Positions 23,874 to 32,948 of a DNA stretch of 64,000 bases are shown here, piece by piece. The DNA is taken from assembly GCA_965248135.1 (NCBI GenBank), contig CBDFIN010000011.1:310001-374000 (forward strand), written 5' to 3'. The notes beneath the pieces are model-generated. The model had not been told where the DNA came from. It was given only the letters and a program-made list of their open reading frames with translations, and did not search any database. Numbering within the stretch: the first letter of the stretch is position 1; each line of letters begins with the position of its first letter. Origin of the DNA: SZUA-100 sp965248135 (GTDB lineage Bacteria; Pseudomonadota; Alphaproteobacteria; Rhizobiales; Rhizobiaceae). Both the position numbers and the translations under genes were made by a program.

Positions 23874-24878
23874 TCAAATTTTCAATACGAGCTTGCCGTT
23901 ATTGCCACCGCTAAACAAAAGGTTGAGCACGACCGGGTAGTCATCAATGCGGCCGTTGCGCACGTCTTCGCGAAGATGAAGCTTGCCCTGCCCGTACCAC
24001 TGGGCCAGATCGCGGATGGCGTGAGGGTATTTGGCAATATAGTCGAAAACGATAATGCCCTGCATTTTTAAGCGATTAACCAGAACCGAGCGGATATTGG
24101 TCAGGCCTTTAGGCATTTCAGTCGCATTGTAGGCTGAAATCAGGCCACAAACGATGACCCTGCCATTCAGGTTCATCAACGACAGTTCGGTATCGAATAT
24201 TTCACCGCCGACATTTTCAAACAGCACATCGACGCCGTCCGGGCATGCCTGCTTCAGGTCTTTGAAAAGATTACCGGCCTTATAGTCGACACAGGCGTCA
24301 AAACCGAGCTTTTCAACCACATAGGCGCATTTATCAGGGCCACCGGCAATGCCAACGGCGCGGCAACCCTTGATCTTGGCAATCTGGCCGACGATGGAAC
24401 CCACAGCACCGGAGGCAGCGGAAACCAGCACCGTCTCGCCCGCTTTGGGTTCGCCCTCTTCAAGCAGGCCAAAATAGGCGGTCAAGCCGGGCATACCAAG
24501 ACCGCCGATCCAGCGCTCAAGCGGGATATTGGAAACGTCGAGCTTTGCCACATTGGAACCGTTGGAAATGGCGTATTGCTGCACGCCAAAGAGGCCGGAA
24601 ACCGCGTCGCCTACCTGGAAGTCGGGGTGATTGCTGGCCTCGATATGACCCGCCGCAAGCGCCCGCATAACTTCGCCCAAGCCCACCGGCGGCACATAGG
24701 ATTTTCCTTCCGCCATCCAGCCGCGCATCGCCGGATCGATGGAGATCGCCTCCATCTTGACCCGAAATTCACCTTCGGCCGGTTGTGGCAAAGGAACATC
24801 CGTGAACTCAAAATTGTCGGCAGTAACAAGACCATGCGGTCTCGACTTCAGTATTGCTTGGCGGTTATTGGTCATCAA
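23874..24878 (-). CDS. NADP-dependent oxidoreductase, zinc-free MDR (CurA/leukotriene type)
   Basis: A 334-residue medium-chain reductase without the zinc Cys ligands. It has the N-terminal IDPAMRGWMAEGKSYVPP loop, FGVQQYAISNG, the NADP motif VSAASGAVGSIVGQIAK (about 150-166) and LFENVGGEIFDT. Members reduce alkenal/enone double bonds. It lies 15 bp from the phosphatase gene and 26 bp from fabI, all on one strand. Which of two adjacent ATGs is used is not resolvable. Confidence 0.88.
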   Translation of the reverse strand: MMTNNRQAILKSRPHGLVTADNFEFTDVPLPQPAEGEFRVKMEAISIDPAMRGWMAEGKSYVPPVGLGEVMRALAAGHIEASNHPDFQVGDAVSGLFGVQQYAISNGSNVAKLDVSNIPLERWIGGLGMPGLTAYFGLLEEGEPKAGETVLVSAASGAVGSIVGQIAKIKGCRAVGIAGGPDKCAYVVEKLGFDACVDYKAGNLFKDLKQACPDGVDVLFENVGGEIFDTELSLMNLNGRVIVCGLISAYNATEMPKGLTNIRSVLVNRLKMQGIIVFDYIAKYPHAIRDLAQWYGQGKLHLREDVRNGRIDDYPVVLNLLFSGGNNGKLVLKI

Positions 24879-24904
24879 CTAATTCCAAAATGGCGGGTTC
24901 ACCG

Positions 24905-25723
24905 TCAGTCTTTGACCACGGATATATCGGGAGCGTCAACGGCTTTCATGCCGACGGTGTGATAGCCGGAATCCACATGGTGTATTTCGCCGGTCACCCC
25001 TGCAGCCATGTCGGATAAAAGATAGAGCGTCGATTGCCCGACCTGTTCGATCGTAACCGTACGGCGCAGGGGCGAATTATATTCATTCCATTTCAATATA
25101 TAGCGGAAATCACCGATGCCAGAGGCCGCCAGAGTTTTGATTGGGCCGGCAGAAACCGCGTTAACGCGGATATTTTTTGGCCCCAGATCAACGGCGAGAT
25201 ATTTTACACTTGCCTCAAGTGCCGCCTTGGCTATGCCCATGACATTGTAGTGCGGCATCACTTTTTCCGCACCATAATAGGTCATGGTGACAATGGAACC
25301 GCCATTGGTCATCAGCTTTTCAGCCCGCTGGGCCAGTGCAGTCAACGAGTAGACCGAAATATCCATGGTCATGCGAAAGTTTTCGGCGCTGGTCTCGATG
25401 TAGCGGCCTGTCAACTCGTCCTTGTCGGAATAACCGATGGCGTGAACCAGAAAATCAATCGTTCCCCATTTTTCTTCCAGCGTCGCAAACACGGCGTCCA
25501 TTGATGCGGTGTCCGTTACATCACAATGGCCGACAACAAGGCCGCCTATCTGTGCGGCTAGCGGCTCGACCCGCTTTTTCAACGCATCCCCCTGATAGGT
25601 GAGGGCGATTTCCGCGCCCGCATCCGCAGCGGCCTTGGCAATACCCCAGGCGATGGAACGGCTGTTGGCCAGACCCATGATAAGCCCCCGTTTGCCTGCC
25701 ATTATTCCGGACGGTTCAGACAT
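24905..25723 (-). CDS. fabI: Enoyl-[acyl-carrier-protein] reductase (NADH)
   Basis: A 272-residue FabI that completes each fatty acid elongation cycle by reducing trans-2-enoyl-ACP. The divergent SDR signature is clear: GLANSRSIAWGIAKA near the N terminus, HAIGYSDK, catalytic Tyr/Lys in YYGAEKVMPHYNVMGIAKAALE (Y-x6-K), AGPIKTLAASGI and C-terminal TGEIHHVDSGYH. The genes downstream (MDR reductase, phosphatase) follow closely and may share its transcript. Confidence 0.94.
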   Translation of the reverse strand: MSEPSGIMAGKRGLIMGLANSRSIAWGIAKAAADAGAEIALTYQGDALKKRVEPLAAQIGGLVVGHCDVTDTASMDAVFATLEEKWGTIDFLVHAIGYSDKDELTGRYIETSAENFRMTMDISVYSLTALAQRAEKLMTNGGSIVTMTYYGAEKVMPHYNVMGIAKAALEASVKYLAVDLGPKNIRVNAVSAGPIKTLAASGIGDFRYILKWNEYNSPLRRTVTIEQVGQSTLYLLSDMAAGVTGEIHHVDSGYHTVGMKAVDAPDISVVKD

Positions 25724-25877
25724 TTCAATTTTCCCAGATCATGCAAAAAGAGTAAACCGCGACAATCCGGTTTCACTGCATATGACATAGACAATTTGCG
25801 CCATCAAGGTGGAGGGTTAAAATAGAGTTAAAATTGGATCAGCAATATGGTGGCCAGGAAATGCCTGCCACAAATAT

Positions 25878-26819
25878 TCAGCTGGAATGATAGCCGATGT
25901 TTTCCTTCTGCCACTTTTTCATTAATGCCACCAATTCATCGTCTTTGTTATTTGGTAAAACGATACGCAAAGCAACCAGAAGATCACCGACCTGGCCCGA
26001 TTTACCAGGCAATCCCCTTTGCGGAATCTTGAAAACCCGCCCCGAGCTGGACCATGCCGGCACGTTTAGTGAAACCGCGCCAGCAAGGGTCGGGACACGC
26101 ACCTTGGCGCCCAACACGGCATCGTCCAGCGTAATTTCGAGCTCTATACGCAGATCATCGCCCTGTCGCTTGAAGTGCTTGTGGGGCCTGATGGCAATGG
26201 TCACAAGCGCATCGCCAGCCGGTCCTGCCGGCGATTTTTCACCTTGCCCCTTCAGTCGGACAACCTGACCGTCTTCCGCACCGGCCGGAATGGATACCGC
26301 GACCGTGCGTTCCGGTCCGAGCCTGACCTGCGACTTGCCGCCAGCAAGTTCTTCCAGCGTGACGCGGGTAAAAGCCTTGATGTCGCGTCCCTTCACCGGC
26401 CGTTGTGGCCGCCGGCCCGCCGGCCCCTGGGTGAAACCACCGCCAAAAGGGTCACCGCCACCTTGACCACCGAATATCTGCGAAAGAATATCTTCGGCGC
26501 CCTCAAGGCCCTGAGCGTTGCTAAATCCGCGGCCGCCGCCAAAACCCTGGGCACCCGGCCGAGCACCACCAAAGCCCTCAAATCCGGTGTATCTCGGTTT
26601 ACCCTCGGCATCAATTTCACCGCGATCAAACTGCGCCCGCTTATCCTTATCGCCCAGAATCTCATAAGCCGTATTGATCTCGGCAAATTTCTCTTTAGCC
26701 TTAGGATTATTTTTGTTCTGGTCCGGGTGGTATTTTTTCGCAAGTTTCCGGAAGGCGGTTTTTACCTTCTTTTCATCATCGGATTTACCCACACCAAGAA
26801 CATTGTACGGATCACGCAT
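25878..26819 (-). CDS. DnaJ-type co-chaperone (CbpA-like)
   Basis: About 313 residues. The N-terminal J domain (MRDPYNVLGVGKSDDEK...KKYHPDQNKNNP) has the HPD tripeptide that stimulates DnaK ATPase. A G/F-rich linker follows (GFEGFGGARPGAQGFGGGRGF, about 75-130), then the two-part substrate-binding C domain (VTLEELAGGKSQVRLG, KIPQRGLPGKSGQVGDLLV). There is no zinc-finger domain, so it is a type II protein. The frame is open to 26876, and 26819 is chosen at the J-domain Met. Confidence 0.88.
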   Translation of the reverse strand: MRDPYNVLGVGKSDDEKKVKTAFRKLAKKYHPDQNKNNPKAKEKFAEINTAYEILGDKDKRAQFDRGEIDAEGKPRYTGFEGFGGARPGAQGFGGGRGFSNAQGLEGAEDILSQIFGGQGGGDPFGGGFTQGPAGRRPQRPVKGRDIKAFTRVTLEELAGGKSQVRLGPERTVAVSIPAGAEDGQVVRLKGQGEKSPAGPAGDALVTIAIRPHKHFKRQGDDLRIELEITLDDAVLGAKVRVPTLAGAVSLNVPAWSSSGRVFKIPQRGLPGKSGQVGDLLVALRIVLPNNKDDELVALMKKWQKENIGYHSS

Positions 26820-27001
26820 GTTACGCACCATTTGGCCGATTTGACTGAATTGGAACTGATATTCCCTCGACCTCAATATGGGTTATTTGGTGATGAATAT
26901 CCAGCATAGGCACGATATAGGGATAAATTCCTGATCGGCAATCCGGCAATAGACCTATTTTTGATGGAAAACACTGGCGACGAGCGAAAATGCGCTGATA
27001 G

Positions 27002-27517
27002 TCAGCCCTTGCTTTCGGAGCGCCTGAACCACGACAAAACCCATTCGGAAGGACTGATCTGGCATGCTTCGCCATTGTAGAAGGCGATGCCCATGAAGGT
27101 ACTTACCGTGGTTTTAAAGCCGCGGCATTTTTGCCCGTGCTTGCCAAAAAATTTGTCAATTGCCATAATCGTGCCGGAACTGCCGGTGTCCGGATTTCTC
27201 CAGGCCAACGCCGTTGAGGCTTTATTGTCAACGTTGGCCTTAGCCACCGCAGTTTTGATGACTTCGGCATCGGTGCTGGCAACGCCATCGGTTTTGGTAG
27301 GTTTGGTCACCGAGGTATCAACCAATGTCGCATTGCTTTCAAGACCCGCAAGACCGGGGCTAGACACGGAACAGGCGGCGCTGGCAAGACAAAGCGCTGC
27401 TATTATAGATAATTTACTGGCAAATGGCTTGAAAGCAGCAGCACTGCGAACGATATTTTCCAGCCGATCACGAATTATTGGCTGACTGGACAATCTACTG
27501 GCGTTATGGTTTCTCAC
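27002..27517 (-). CDS. RT0821/Lpp0805-type surface protein
   Basis: 171 residues. A positively charged N terminus leads into LSIIAALCLASAACS, a possible lipoprotein signal. The C-terminal half (ASTALAWRNPDTGSSGTIMA...CRGFKTTVSTFMGIAFYNGEACQ...W) matches the 17-kDa surface-antigen-like domain common in Alphaproteobacteria. The unusually long N terminus before the signal suggests that the true start may be an internal non-ATG codon. It is divergent from pdxH, 44 bp away, so they share a promoter region. Confidence 0.72.
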   Translation of the reverse strand: MRNHNASRLSSQPIIRDRLENIVRSAAAFKPFASKLSIIAALCLASAACSVSSPGLAGLESNATLVDTSVTKPTKTDGVASTDAEVIKTAVAKANVDNKASTALAWRNPDTGSSGTIMAIDKFFGKHGQKCRGFKTTVSTFMGIAFYNGEACQISPSEWVLSWFRRSESKG

Positions 27518-27561
27518 TTGCTCACCGCGCCCAACGAGGCGTCCTTACACGAGATACATCA

Positions 27562-28200
27562 ATGTCAAGTAATTATGACGATAGAACGTCAACCTTAATA
27601 AATAGTGACTTTACGCAGCCAGATGATCCTGTGGCCCTGTTCACCTCGTGGCTGAATGAAGCTCGCGACAGCGAACTTAACGATCCAACAGCGCTTTCTC
27701 TGGCGACGGTAGACACGCAAGGTATGCCCAATGTGCGCATGGTGCTGCTGAAGGATTTCGATGAAAACGGCTTTGTTTTCTACACTAATTTTGCAAGCGC
27801 TAAGGGCCGCGAACTACTGCAGGCACAAAAGGCGGCGATGGGGTTTCACTGGAAAAGCCTGCGGCGGCAGGTGCGCATTCGCGGTACGGTCGAAATCGTC
27901 ACCGACCAGGAAGCCGATGATTATTACACGACGCGACCGCGCGGCAGCCGCATTGGCGCCTGGGCATCCAAGCAATCGAAGCCACTTGAAAGCCGGTTTG
28001 CACTTGAAAAAGAAGTGGCGAAATACACCGCGAAATTCGGTCTTGGCGCCATTCCGCGCCCCGACCACTGGTCCGGTTTTCGGCTGGTGCCGGTGGAAAT
28101 CGAATTCTGGAAGGATGGCGCATTTCGCTTGCACGACCGGCTACGGTTTTCGCGCTCTGACGTCCAGACACCATGGTCGAAAGAACGGCTCTATCCCTGA
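27562..28200 (+). CDS. pdxH: Pyridoxamine 5'-phosphate oxidase
   Basis: 212 residues. FMN-dependent oxidation of pyridoxine or pyridoxamine 5'-phosphate to PLP. Family landmarks are LATVDTQGMPNVRMVLLKDFDENGFVFYTN, KSLRRQVRIRG, YYTTRPRGSRIGAWAS and the C-terminal RLRFSRSDVQTPWSKERLYP. The ORF continues upstream to 27478, but MSSNYDD at 27562 gives the family length. The 3' end overlaps the convergent permease gene by 10 bp. Confidence 0.93.
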   Translation: MSSNYDDRTSTLINSDFTQPDDPVALFTSWLNEARDSELNDPTALSLATVDTQGMPNVRMVLLKDFDENGFVFYTNFASAKGRELLQAQKAAMGFHWKSLRRQVRIRGTVEIVTDQEADDYYTTRPRGSRIGAWASKQSKPLESRFALEKEVAKYTAKFGLGAIPRPDHWSGFRLVPVEIEFWKDGAFRLHDRLRFSRSDVQTPWSKERLYP

Positions 28201-29150
28201 TCGGCTGCCGAAGATGGCGAAATCCAGCGATAATAGCGACGCATTACCAGCGGTGTCAGATACATCGGTATTTGATAGCAACCGATAAAAAGCATCAGTG
28301 GTTCGACGGCGCTTGCGGGAAGGGCCGCTAAAAACAGCGCCACATTGCGGTTTCCGGAAATCACCCCCACCGGCACCGTGTAAGCTGAGGCGATGCTTCG
28401 CGCCAATATTGCGGCAGCGACCACCTGAGTGCCAAGGTTGGCAGCAATTGCCGCAACAAGAGTGATTAACAAGTTGACGGGATCGTTTGTCAGTTCGGCA
28501 CGAATGGCAGTCATCAGGCCGACCACGACAATTGCCAGCAGGATGGTCGAGGCACCGTCTAAACGTTCGATGGTCTCAGTCGATGGATGACGCATAATTG
28601 TTGCGCGGATCACAAATGCGGCCAAAGCCACTATCAATATCACCGCCAACAGACGAAATGATGCCATGAGCACGGTAGACAATGCGCCAAACTCCGGCAA
28701 CAGCAGGAACACCGGAACAATGGTCAACGGCAATAAAGCCGTGCCAAGCAAGAGCTGGCGCAACGCCGGTGACGGTTCAAACCCCATTAGCACAACCAGG
28801 TGTGGGCTGCCGGACAGAGAAGGTGCCGCCATCAACATGATCAACGCAAATATCAGCGGACCATCGAACTGAAATACCGAAGCCACCACGATCAGCGCAA
28901 GTGGCGCAGCTATCTGCAAAATAACCACAAAGACCAGGCCGAATTTGATGTCACTGGCTGCACCGATGGCAGCCCTTGGTCCAACACGAAGCGAGGCTGC
29001 AAACAACAGCAGAACGATCAGAAAACCTATATGCGGTTTGACCAGCAGGGCCACAGACTGGCTCAAAAGGCCCACAACGAGACTGGCAACCAGTATCCAG
29101 CGGCCATTGCGGGCGCAAAAACGCAGCCCCAGCGAGAGCGGATTGATCAT
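28191..29150 (-). CDS. Bile acid:sodium symporter (BASS/SBF)-like permease
   Basis: A 319-residue integral membrane protein with about nine or ten hydrophobic segments. The motif VISGNRNVALFLAALP matches the conserved GnRN-x-AL region of the SBF/BASS fold, and LMAAPSLSGSPHLVVLMG resembles the other crossover region. The transported solute, probably an organic anion, is unknown. ATG 29150 overlaps the TauE/SafE stop by 4 bp (ATGA), so the two are coupled. Confidence 0.7.
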   Translation of the reverse strand: MINPLSLGLRFCARNGRWILVASLVVGLLSQSVALLVKPHIGFLIVLLLFAASLRVGPRAAIGAASDIKFGLVFVVILQIAAPLALIVVASVFQFDGPLIFALIMLMAAPSLSGSPHLVVLMGFEPSPALRQLLLGTALLPLTIVPVFLLLPEFGALSTVLMASFRLLAVILIVALAAFVIRATIMRHPSTETIERLDGASTILLAIVVVGLMTAIRAELTNDPVNLLITLVAAIAANLGTQVVAAAILARSIASAYTVPVGVISGNRNVALFLAALPASAVEPLMLFIGCYQIPMYLTPLVMRRYYRWISPSSAADQG

Positions 29151-29899
29151 GATAGGCCACGAATAATCAACTGCATCGCGGCCACACCACTGATCAACCA
29201 GAGCGCATAACGGTAGCGGTGATCGAGATGGGCAATGACATGCCGCCCAACCCATGTGCCGACCAGTACCGGTATAAAGAGGATGAGCACTCGATAAAAA
29301 TCACTGCCGCGAAACCATCCGGCGGTCGCAAGCCCAATGATCGAGATTAAGCAGCCAATAGCAAAAAAGGCCGATAATGTTGGCCGCGCCTGCGACGGTT
29401 TATGATCTTGATAGACAATCGCCATGGGTGGCGCGCCGACCGAGGTGATGGTTCCTGTGAGGCCGGAAACAAAGCCCATCGACGACAACGACCAGTTGTT
29501 GAAACGCAACCGCCCGCCGCTGACGGAAAACAGTAAAGCAATCAATATCATTACACCAAAGGTCAGCAAAAAGGTCTTTCTGTCAGGCAGAAAAGACAAC
29601 ACCGTAACCGCCGCTAACACACCGGCAATGCGGCCCATAGTGGCAACCGAAACCTCGCGCCACTGGATGTTTTGCCGTTCCGGTATTGCTGCAAACAGGG
29701 CGGTCAACATGCCGAGCAACAATGTAGGTCCCGGCACGAAAGAGGGTTCAATCAACGCCAGCAATGGACCGACTGCCAATCCAAAACCCATTCCCAGACT
29801 GATCTGGAGTATTGAGCCACAGATCACCACTGCCCAGATCGTCACCAGAACGGGCCATGGCGGCAGTACGTCGAGGAAGGGCTGCTGAACAGCTTCCAT
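29147..29899 (-). CDS. TauE/SafE (TSUP) family permease
   Basis: A 250-residue membrane protein with about eight helices in two repeats: VICGSILQISLGMGFGLAVGPLLAL with FVPGPTLLL, and FVSGLTGTITSVGAPPMAIVYQ. TSUP proteins export sulfite, sulfonates or organic acids. It lies 9 bp after the TRAP large permease gene and is translationally coupled to the SBF-like gene. In this island it may export a product anion. Whether that is a sulfonate cannot be told. Confidence 0.87.
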   Translation of the reverse strand: MEAVQQPFLDVLPPWPVLVTIWAVVICGSILQISLGMGFGLAVGPLLALIEPSFVPGPTLLLGMLTALFAAIPERQNIQWREVSVATMGRIAGVLAAVTVLSFLPDRKTFLLTFGVMILIALLFSVSGGRLRFNNWSLSSMGFVSGLTGTITSVGAPPMAIVYQDHKPSQARPTLSAFFAIGCLISIIGLATAGWFRGSDFYRVLILFIPVLVGTWVGRHVIAHLDHRYRYALWLISGVAAMQLIIRGLS

Positions 29900-29908
29900 G
29901 TGGCGGGC

Positions 29909-31222
29909 CTATCCCCCCGGTTTGGCGCGCATGTTCTCCGGCATCCAGGTTGCAAGCTCGGGCACGGCTATTAGCACGAACACCATTAGCACCATAATTC
30001 CGAACATCGGCAGCGCCGCACGGGCGATGAAATTCATTTCATGGTGGGTCATGCCTTGCAGCACAAACAGATTGAAACCGATGGGCGGCGTGATCTGCGC
30101 CATCTCGATCACCACAACTATGTAGATGCCGAACCAGATCAAATCAATGCCGGCCTGACGGATCATCGGCTCAACAACTGCCATGGTGAGCACCACCGAG
30201 GATATGCCATCCAGGAAACAGCCGAGCACGATGTAAAATACCAGCAAGACCATCAGCAGTTCGAATTTCGACAACTCCATCGAGGCGATGAAATCGGCCA
30301 GTCCGCGTGGCAGGCCGGTAAAGCCCATCGACAGTGACAGGAAGGCGGCACCGGCGAGGATAAGCGCAATCATCGCCGAGGTGCGGGTGGCCCCCATCAG
30401 ACTTTCAGTGAACGTGCTCCAGGAAAGTGAGCCCTGGCCTGCGGCAAGGAGCAGCGACCCGATCACACCAAATGCCGCCGCCTCGGTGGCGGTGGCAAAT
30501 CCCAGATACATCGATCCGATTACCACCAGGATCAGCATGATTACGGGCAGGAGAAAACGCGAATTCTTGACCTTTTCGGAAAAGCTCATCACCGGCTCTT
30601 CGATGGGATTGAAATTTGAAGAAACCTTTGAATAAATCGCCACATAGCCCATGAACATGGAAGCCAGCACGATGCCGGGCAATACGCCGGCCATGAACAG
30701 TTTAGTGATCGATTCGTTGATGGTCACGCCATAGACAATCAGCGTCAGCGATGGCGGGATCATCAGCCCCAAAGTGGCCGCACCGGCAAGAGTGCCGATG
30801 ATCATCGTTTCGGGGTATTCGCGCTTGCGCAATTCGGGGATTGACATTTTGCCAACCGTTGTCAGGGTTGCGGCTGAAGAGCCGGAAACCGCTGCAAATA
30901 CCGTGCAGCCGACAATATTGGTATGTACCAGTCCACCCGGCAATCGCGCCATCCAGGGTGACAGGCCACGAAACATGTCTTCCGATAATCGGGTGCGATA
31001 AAGTATCTCGCCCATCCAGATGAACAGTGGCAGCGCTGTCAGGGTCCACGATGAGGAAGATGTCCAGATGGTGGTGATCATCGCATCGCCTGGCGGACGG
31101 GTGGTAAACAGCTCCATGCCGACAAAAGCGACACCCAGCAGCGCGAGACCGACCCAAACACCGCTGCCAAGCAGCAGGAATAGAACGAAAAGAAATATCG
31201 AAATTGGTGCCAGTTGTTCCAT
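29909..31222 (-). CDS. dctM: TRAP transporter large permease (DctM)
   Basis: A 437-residue membrane subunit with about 12 hydrophobic segments and DctM landmarks VGCTVFAAVSGSSAATLTTVGKMSIPE, LMIPPSLTLIVYGV and FLDGISSVVLTMAVVEPM. It carries out sodium-driven uptake with DctQ and the periplasmic DctP. The start overlaps the DctQ stop by one base (TAATG). Downstream genes TauE/SafE and SBF-like follow without a gap. Confidence 0.93.
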   Translation of the reverse strand: MEQLAPISIFLFVLFLLLGSGVWVGLALLGVAFVGMELFTTRPPGDAMITTIWTSSSSWTLTALPLFIWMGEILYRTRLSEDMFRGLSPWMARLPGGLVHTNIVGCTVFAAVSGSSAATLTTVGKMSIPELRKREYPETMIIGTLAGAATLGLMIPPSLTLIVYGVTINESITKLFMAGVLPGIVLASMFMGYVAIYSKVSSNFNPIEEPVMSFSEKVKNSRFLLPVIMLILVVIGSMYLGFATATEAAAFGVIGSLLLAAGQGSLSWSTFTESLMGATRTSAMIALILAGAAFLSLSMGFTGLPRGLADFIASMELSKFELLMVLLVFYIVLGCFLDGISSVVLTMAVVEPMIRQAGIDLIWFGIYIVVVIEMAQITPPIGFNLFVLQGMTHHEMNFIARAALPMFGIMVLMVFVLIAVPELATWMPENMRAKPGG

Positions 31223-31758
31223 TATTCGGCTCCCCCTTCGCTATGCTCGAGCACTTGCGAACGAATGGCGTGATCGCCGGTAAATATCAGTCGGAACAGA
31301 TTGTCCCAGAAACAGATGGCCAGCAATACCGAGCCGATCGACATCGCCAGTTGGGGAATCCAAATCGGGGTCGCATCCTGCCCCTGACTGACATCATTGA
31401 GCAATTTGGACCAATAGGTCGCCTTGACAGCATAATAGGCAAAATAACTTGAAGCGGCGGTACCAATGGCAAAGCACCAGATCTCACCGTACCACCTTTT
31501 GCGGCCCATTGCGTTAAGGACAATGGAAACACGAATATGAGCGCCGTTGTTAAGTGCATAGGCAAAGGCGAAAAATGATGCCGCCGCCATGCTGTAACCG
31601 GCATAGTCGGGCGCGCCGGGGAAAACCTCACCGGTCCAGCGTGCCAGCATCTGGATCACAATCAACGTCAATATTGCGACCAGAAAAAGTGCTGCGATCA
31701 CCCCGCCAGCGGTATAAAGACGATCAAGAAATCCTCTGAGTACCTTGTAAAACGCCAT
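31222..31758 (-). CDS. dctQ: TRAP transporter small permease (DctQ)
   Basis: 178 residues from ATG 31758, which has GGGGGAGG just upstream; the frame is open to 31791. Four membrane segments (near 15-40, 50-70, 90-110 and 130-155) with NNGAHIRVSIVLNAM, the usual DctQ loop. It bridges DctM. About 130 bp and a strong hairpin separate it from the upstream dctP. Confidence 0.9.
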   Translation of the reverse strand: MAFYKVLRGFLDRLYTAGGVIAALFLVAILTLIVIQMLARWTGEVFPGAPDYAGYSMAAASFFAFAYALNNGAHIRVSIVLNAMGRKRWYGEIWCFAIGTAASSYFAYYAVKATYWSKLLNDVSQGQDATPIWIPQLAMSIGSVLLAICFWDNLFRLIFTGDHAIRSQVLEHSEGGAE

Positions 31759-31849
31759 GATATCCTCCCCCGGATTAAGCGGAGACATCATCGTCTACCC
31801 GCCTATGATACTCCCAGTTGCGGACTTCTTGACGATCCCGCTTTTGGTC

Positions 31850-31873
31850 GGTCCCGGGGCGCACCCCGGAACC
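31850..31873 (-). promoter_or_regulatory. Intercistronic hairpin between dctP and dctQ
   Basis: CCGGGG (31854-31859) pairs with CCCCGG (31864-31869) around a 4-base loop, extended by GGT/ACC outside. It is GC-rich with no T-run, so it is more likely a 3' stabiliser or partial attenuator of the dctP message than a full terminator. This would give more binding protein than permease. Confidence 0.5.
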
Positions 31874-31889
31874 AATATTAGATCAAAGA

Positions 31890-32870
31890 CTATTGCATAG
31901 CTTTAAAATTATCAACGATGGCCTGGCCTTCAGCACCGGCTTTTTCAAGCCATTCTGCGGTCATCGTTTTACCGATTTCTTTCAGCTCGTTCACCAGGCC
32001 ATCACCGGCCGGGCCAACAGTCATGCCACCGGCGCGCAGGCCGTTGAGCGTGAAGCCGGTATATTCCTTGGAACGCCAGTTGCCGGTATATTCAGCCAAA
32101 CTGGCACAACCGCGGATGACATTCTTGTTGGCATCGCTGGCACCGCCCCAAACGCCTTTGTTGACCATCACATAATTGCGCGGCAGCCAGGCATCGACCT
32201 CGTAGAAGTGAGTGAGGCTTTCCCAGACTTTGCGGTCATAACCGGTTGAGCCGGACGAGATCATCGATTCGGCCACACCGGTAGCAAAAGCCTGCGAGAT
32301 TTCCGCCGCTTCAATCTGCACCGGCAACATGCCGGTCAGTTCGGCCAGACGCGCTGTGGCGGTATTGTAGGAACGGAACTTGATGCCTTTCATGTCGGCG
32401 ACGGCGTTGACTTCCTTTTTGAAGTACAATCCCTGAGGCGGCCATGGAACGGCATAGAGCAGCACCAGATTTTGTGAATCGAGCAGTTTTTCAAGCGAAG
32501 GCTTGGCCGCTTTCCACAGCTTGGCCGAATCTTCGAACGACGTTGCAAGGAAGGGGATCGAGTCAAAGCCAAACAGTATATTCTCGTTCTGGTGACCGGA
32601 AAGAAGCCGTTCGCCAATCGGTGCCTGACCGGTTTGGATTGCACGCTTAATTTCGCCGCCCTTAAACAGGGAACCAGAAGGATGAACGACAATTTCGATA
32701 TCGCCGCCAGTGCCCATGGTGACGCATTTGGCGAATTCAGCACCAACCGCCGAATGGAAGTTGGTGGCGGAATAGGCCATTGGCATGTCCCACTTTTCCG
32801 CCGCTACTGCGGTACTAGCTGCAATCGCGGCGGCAGCCGTTCCTAGCAACAGTTTCTTGAGTTTTTTCAT
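31890..32870 (-). CDS. dctP: TRAP transporter substrate-binding protein (DctP)
   Basis: 326 residues. ATG 32870 has GGGAG 8 bases upstream; the longer frame lacks this. A signal peptide (KKLLLGTAAAAIAASTAVAAE) is followed by a DctP fold with AIQTGQAPIGERLLS, GIKFRSYNTATARLAELTGMLPVQIEAAEISQA-type core elements (the Arg near FRSY is the usual carboxylate ligand) and LPRNYVMVNKGVW. It binds an organic acid in the periplasm. Neighbouring enzymes suggest an amino or hydroxy acid. Confidence 0.9.
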   Translation of the reverse strand: MKKLKKLLLGTAAAAIAASTAVAAEKWDMPMAYSATNFHSAVGAEFAKCVTMGTGGDIEIVVHPSGSLFKGGEIKRAIQTGQAPIGERLLSGHQNENILFGFDSIPFLATSFEDSAKLWKAAKPSLEKLLDSQNLVLLYAVPWPPQGLYFKKEVNAVADMKGIKFRSYNTATARLAELTGMLPVQIEAAEISQAFATGVAESMISSGSTGYDRKVWESLTHFYEVDAWLPRNYVMVNKGVWGGASDANKNVIRGCASLAEYTGNWRSKEYTGFTLNGLRAGGMTVGPAGDGLVNELKEIGKTMTAEWLEKAGAEGQAIVDNFKAMQ

Positions 32871-32948
32871 TTTTCTACTCCCTCTGCCTATGTCAACAAT
32901 TGAATCTCCCATCACCCGGCAGAAGGGTTTGGGAATTCCATCACTCTG

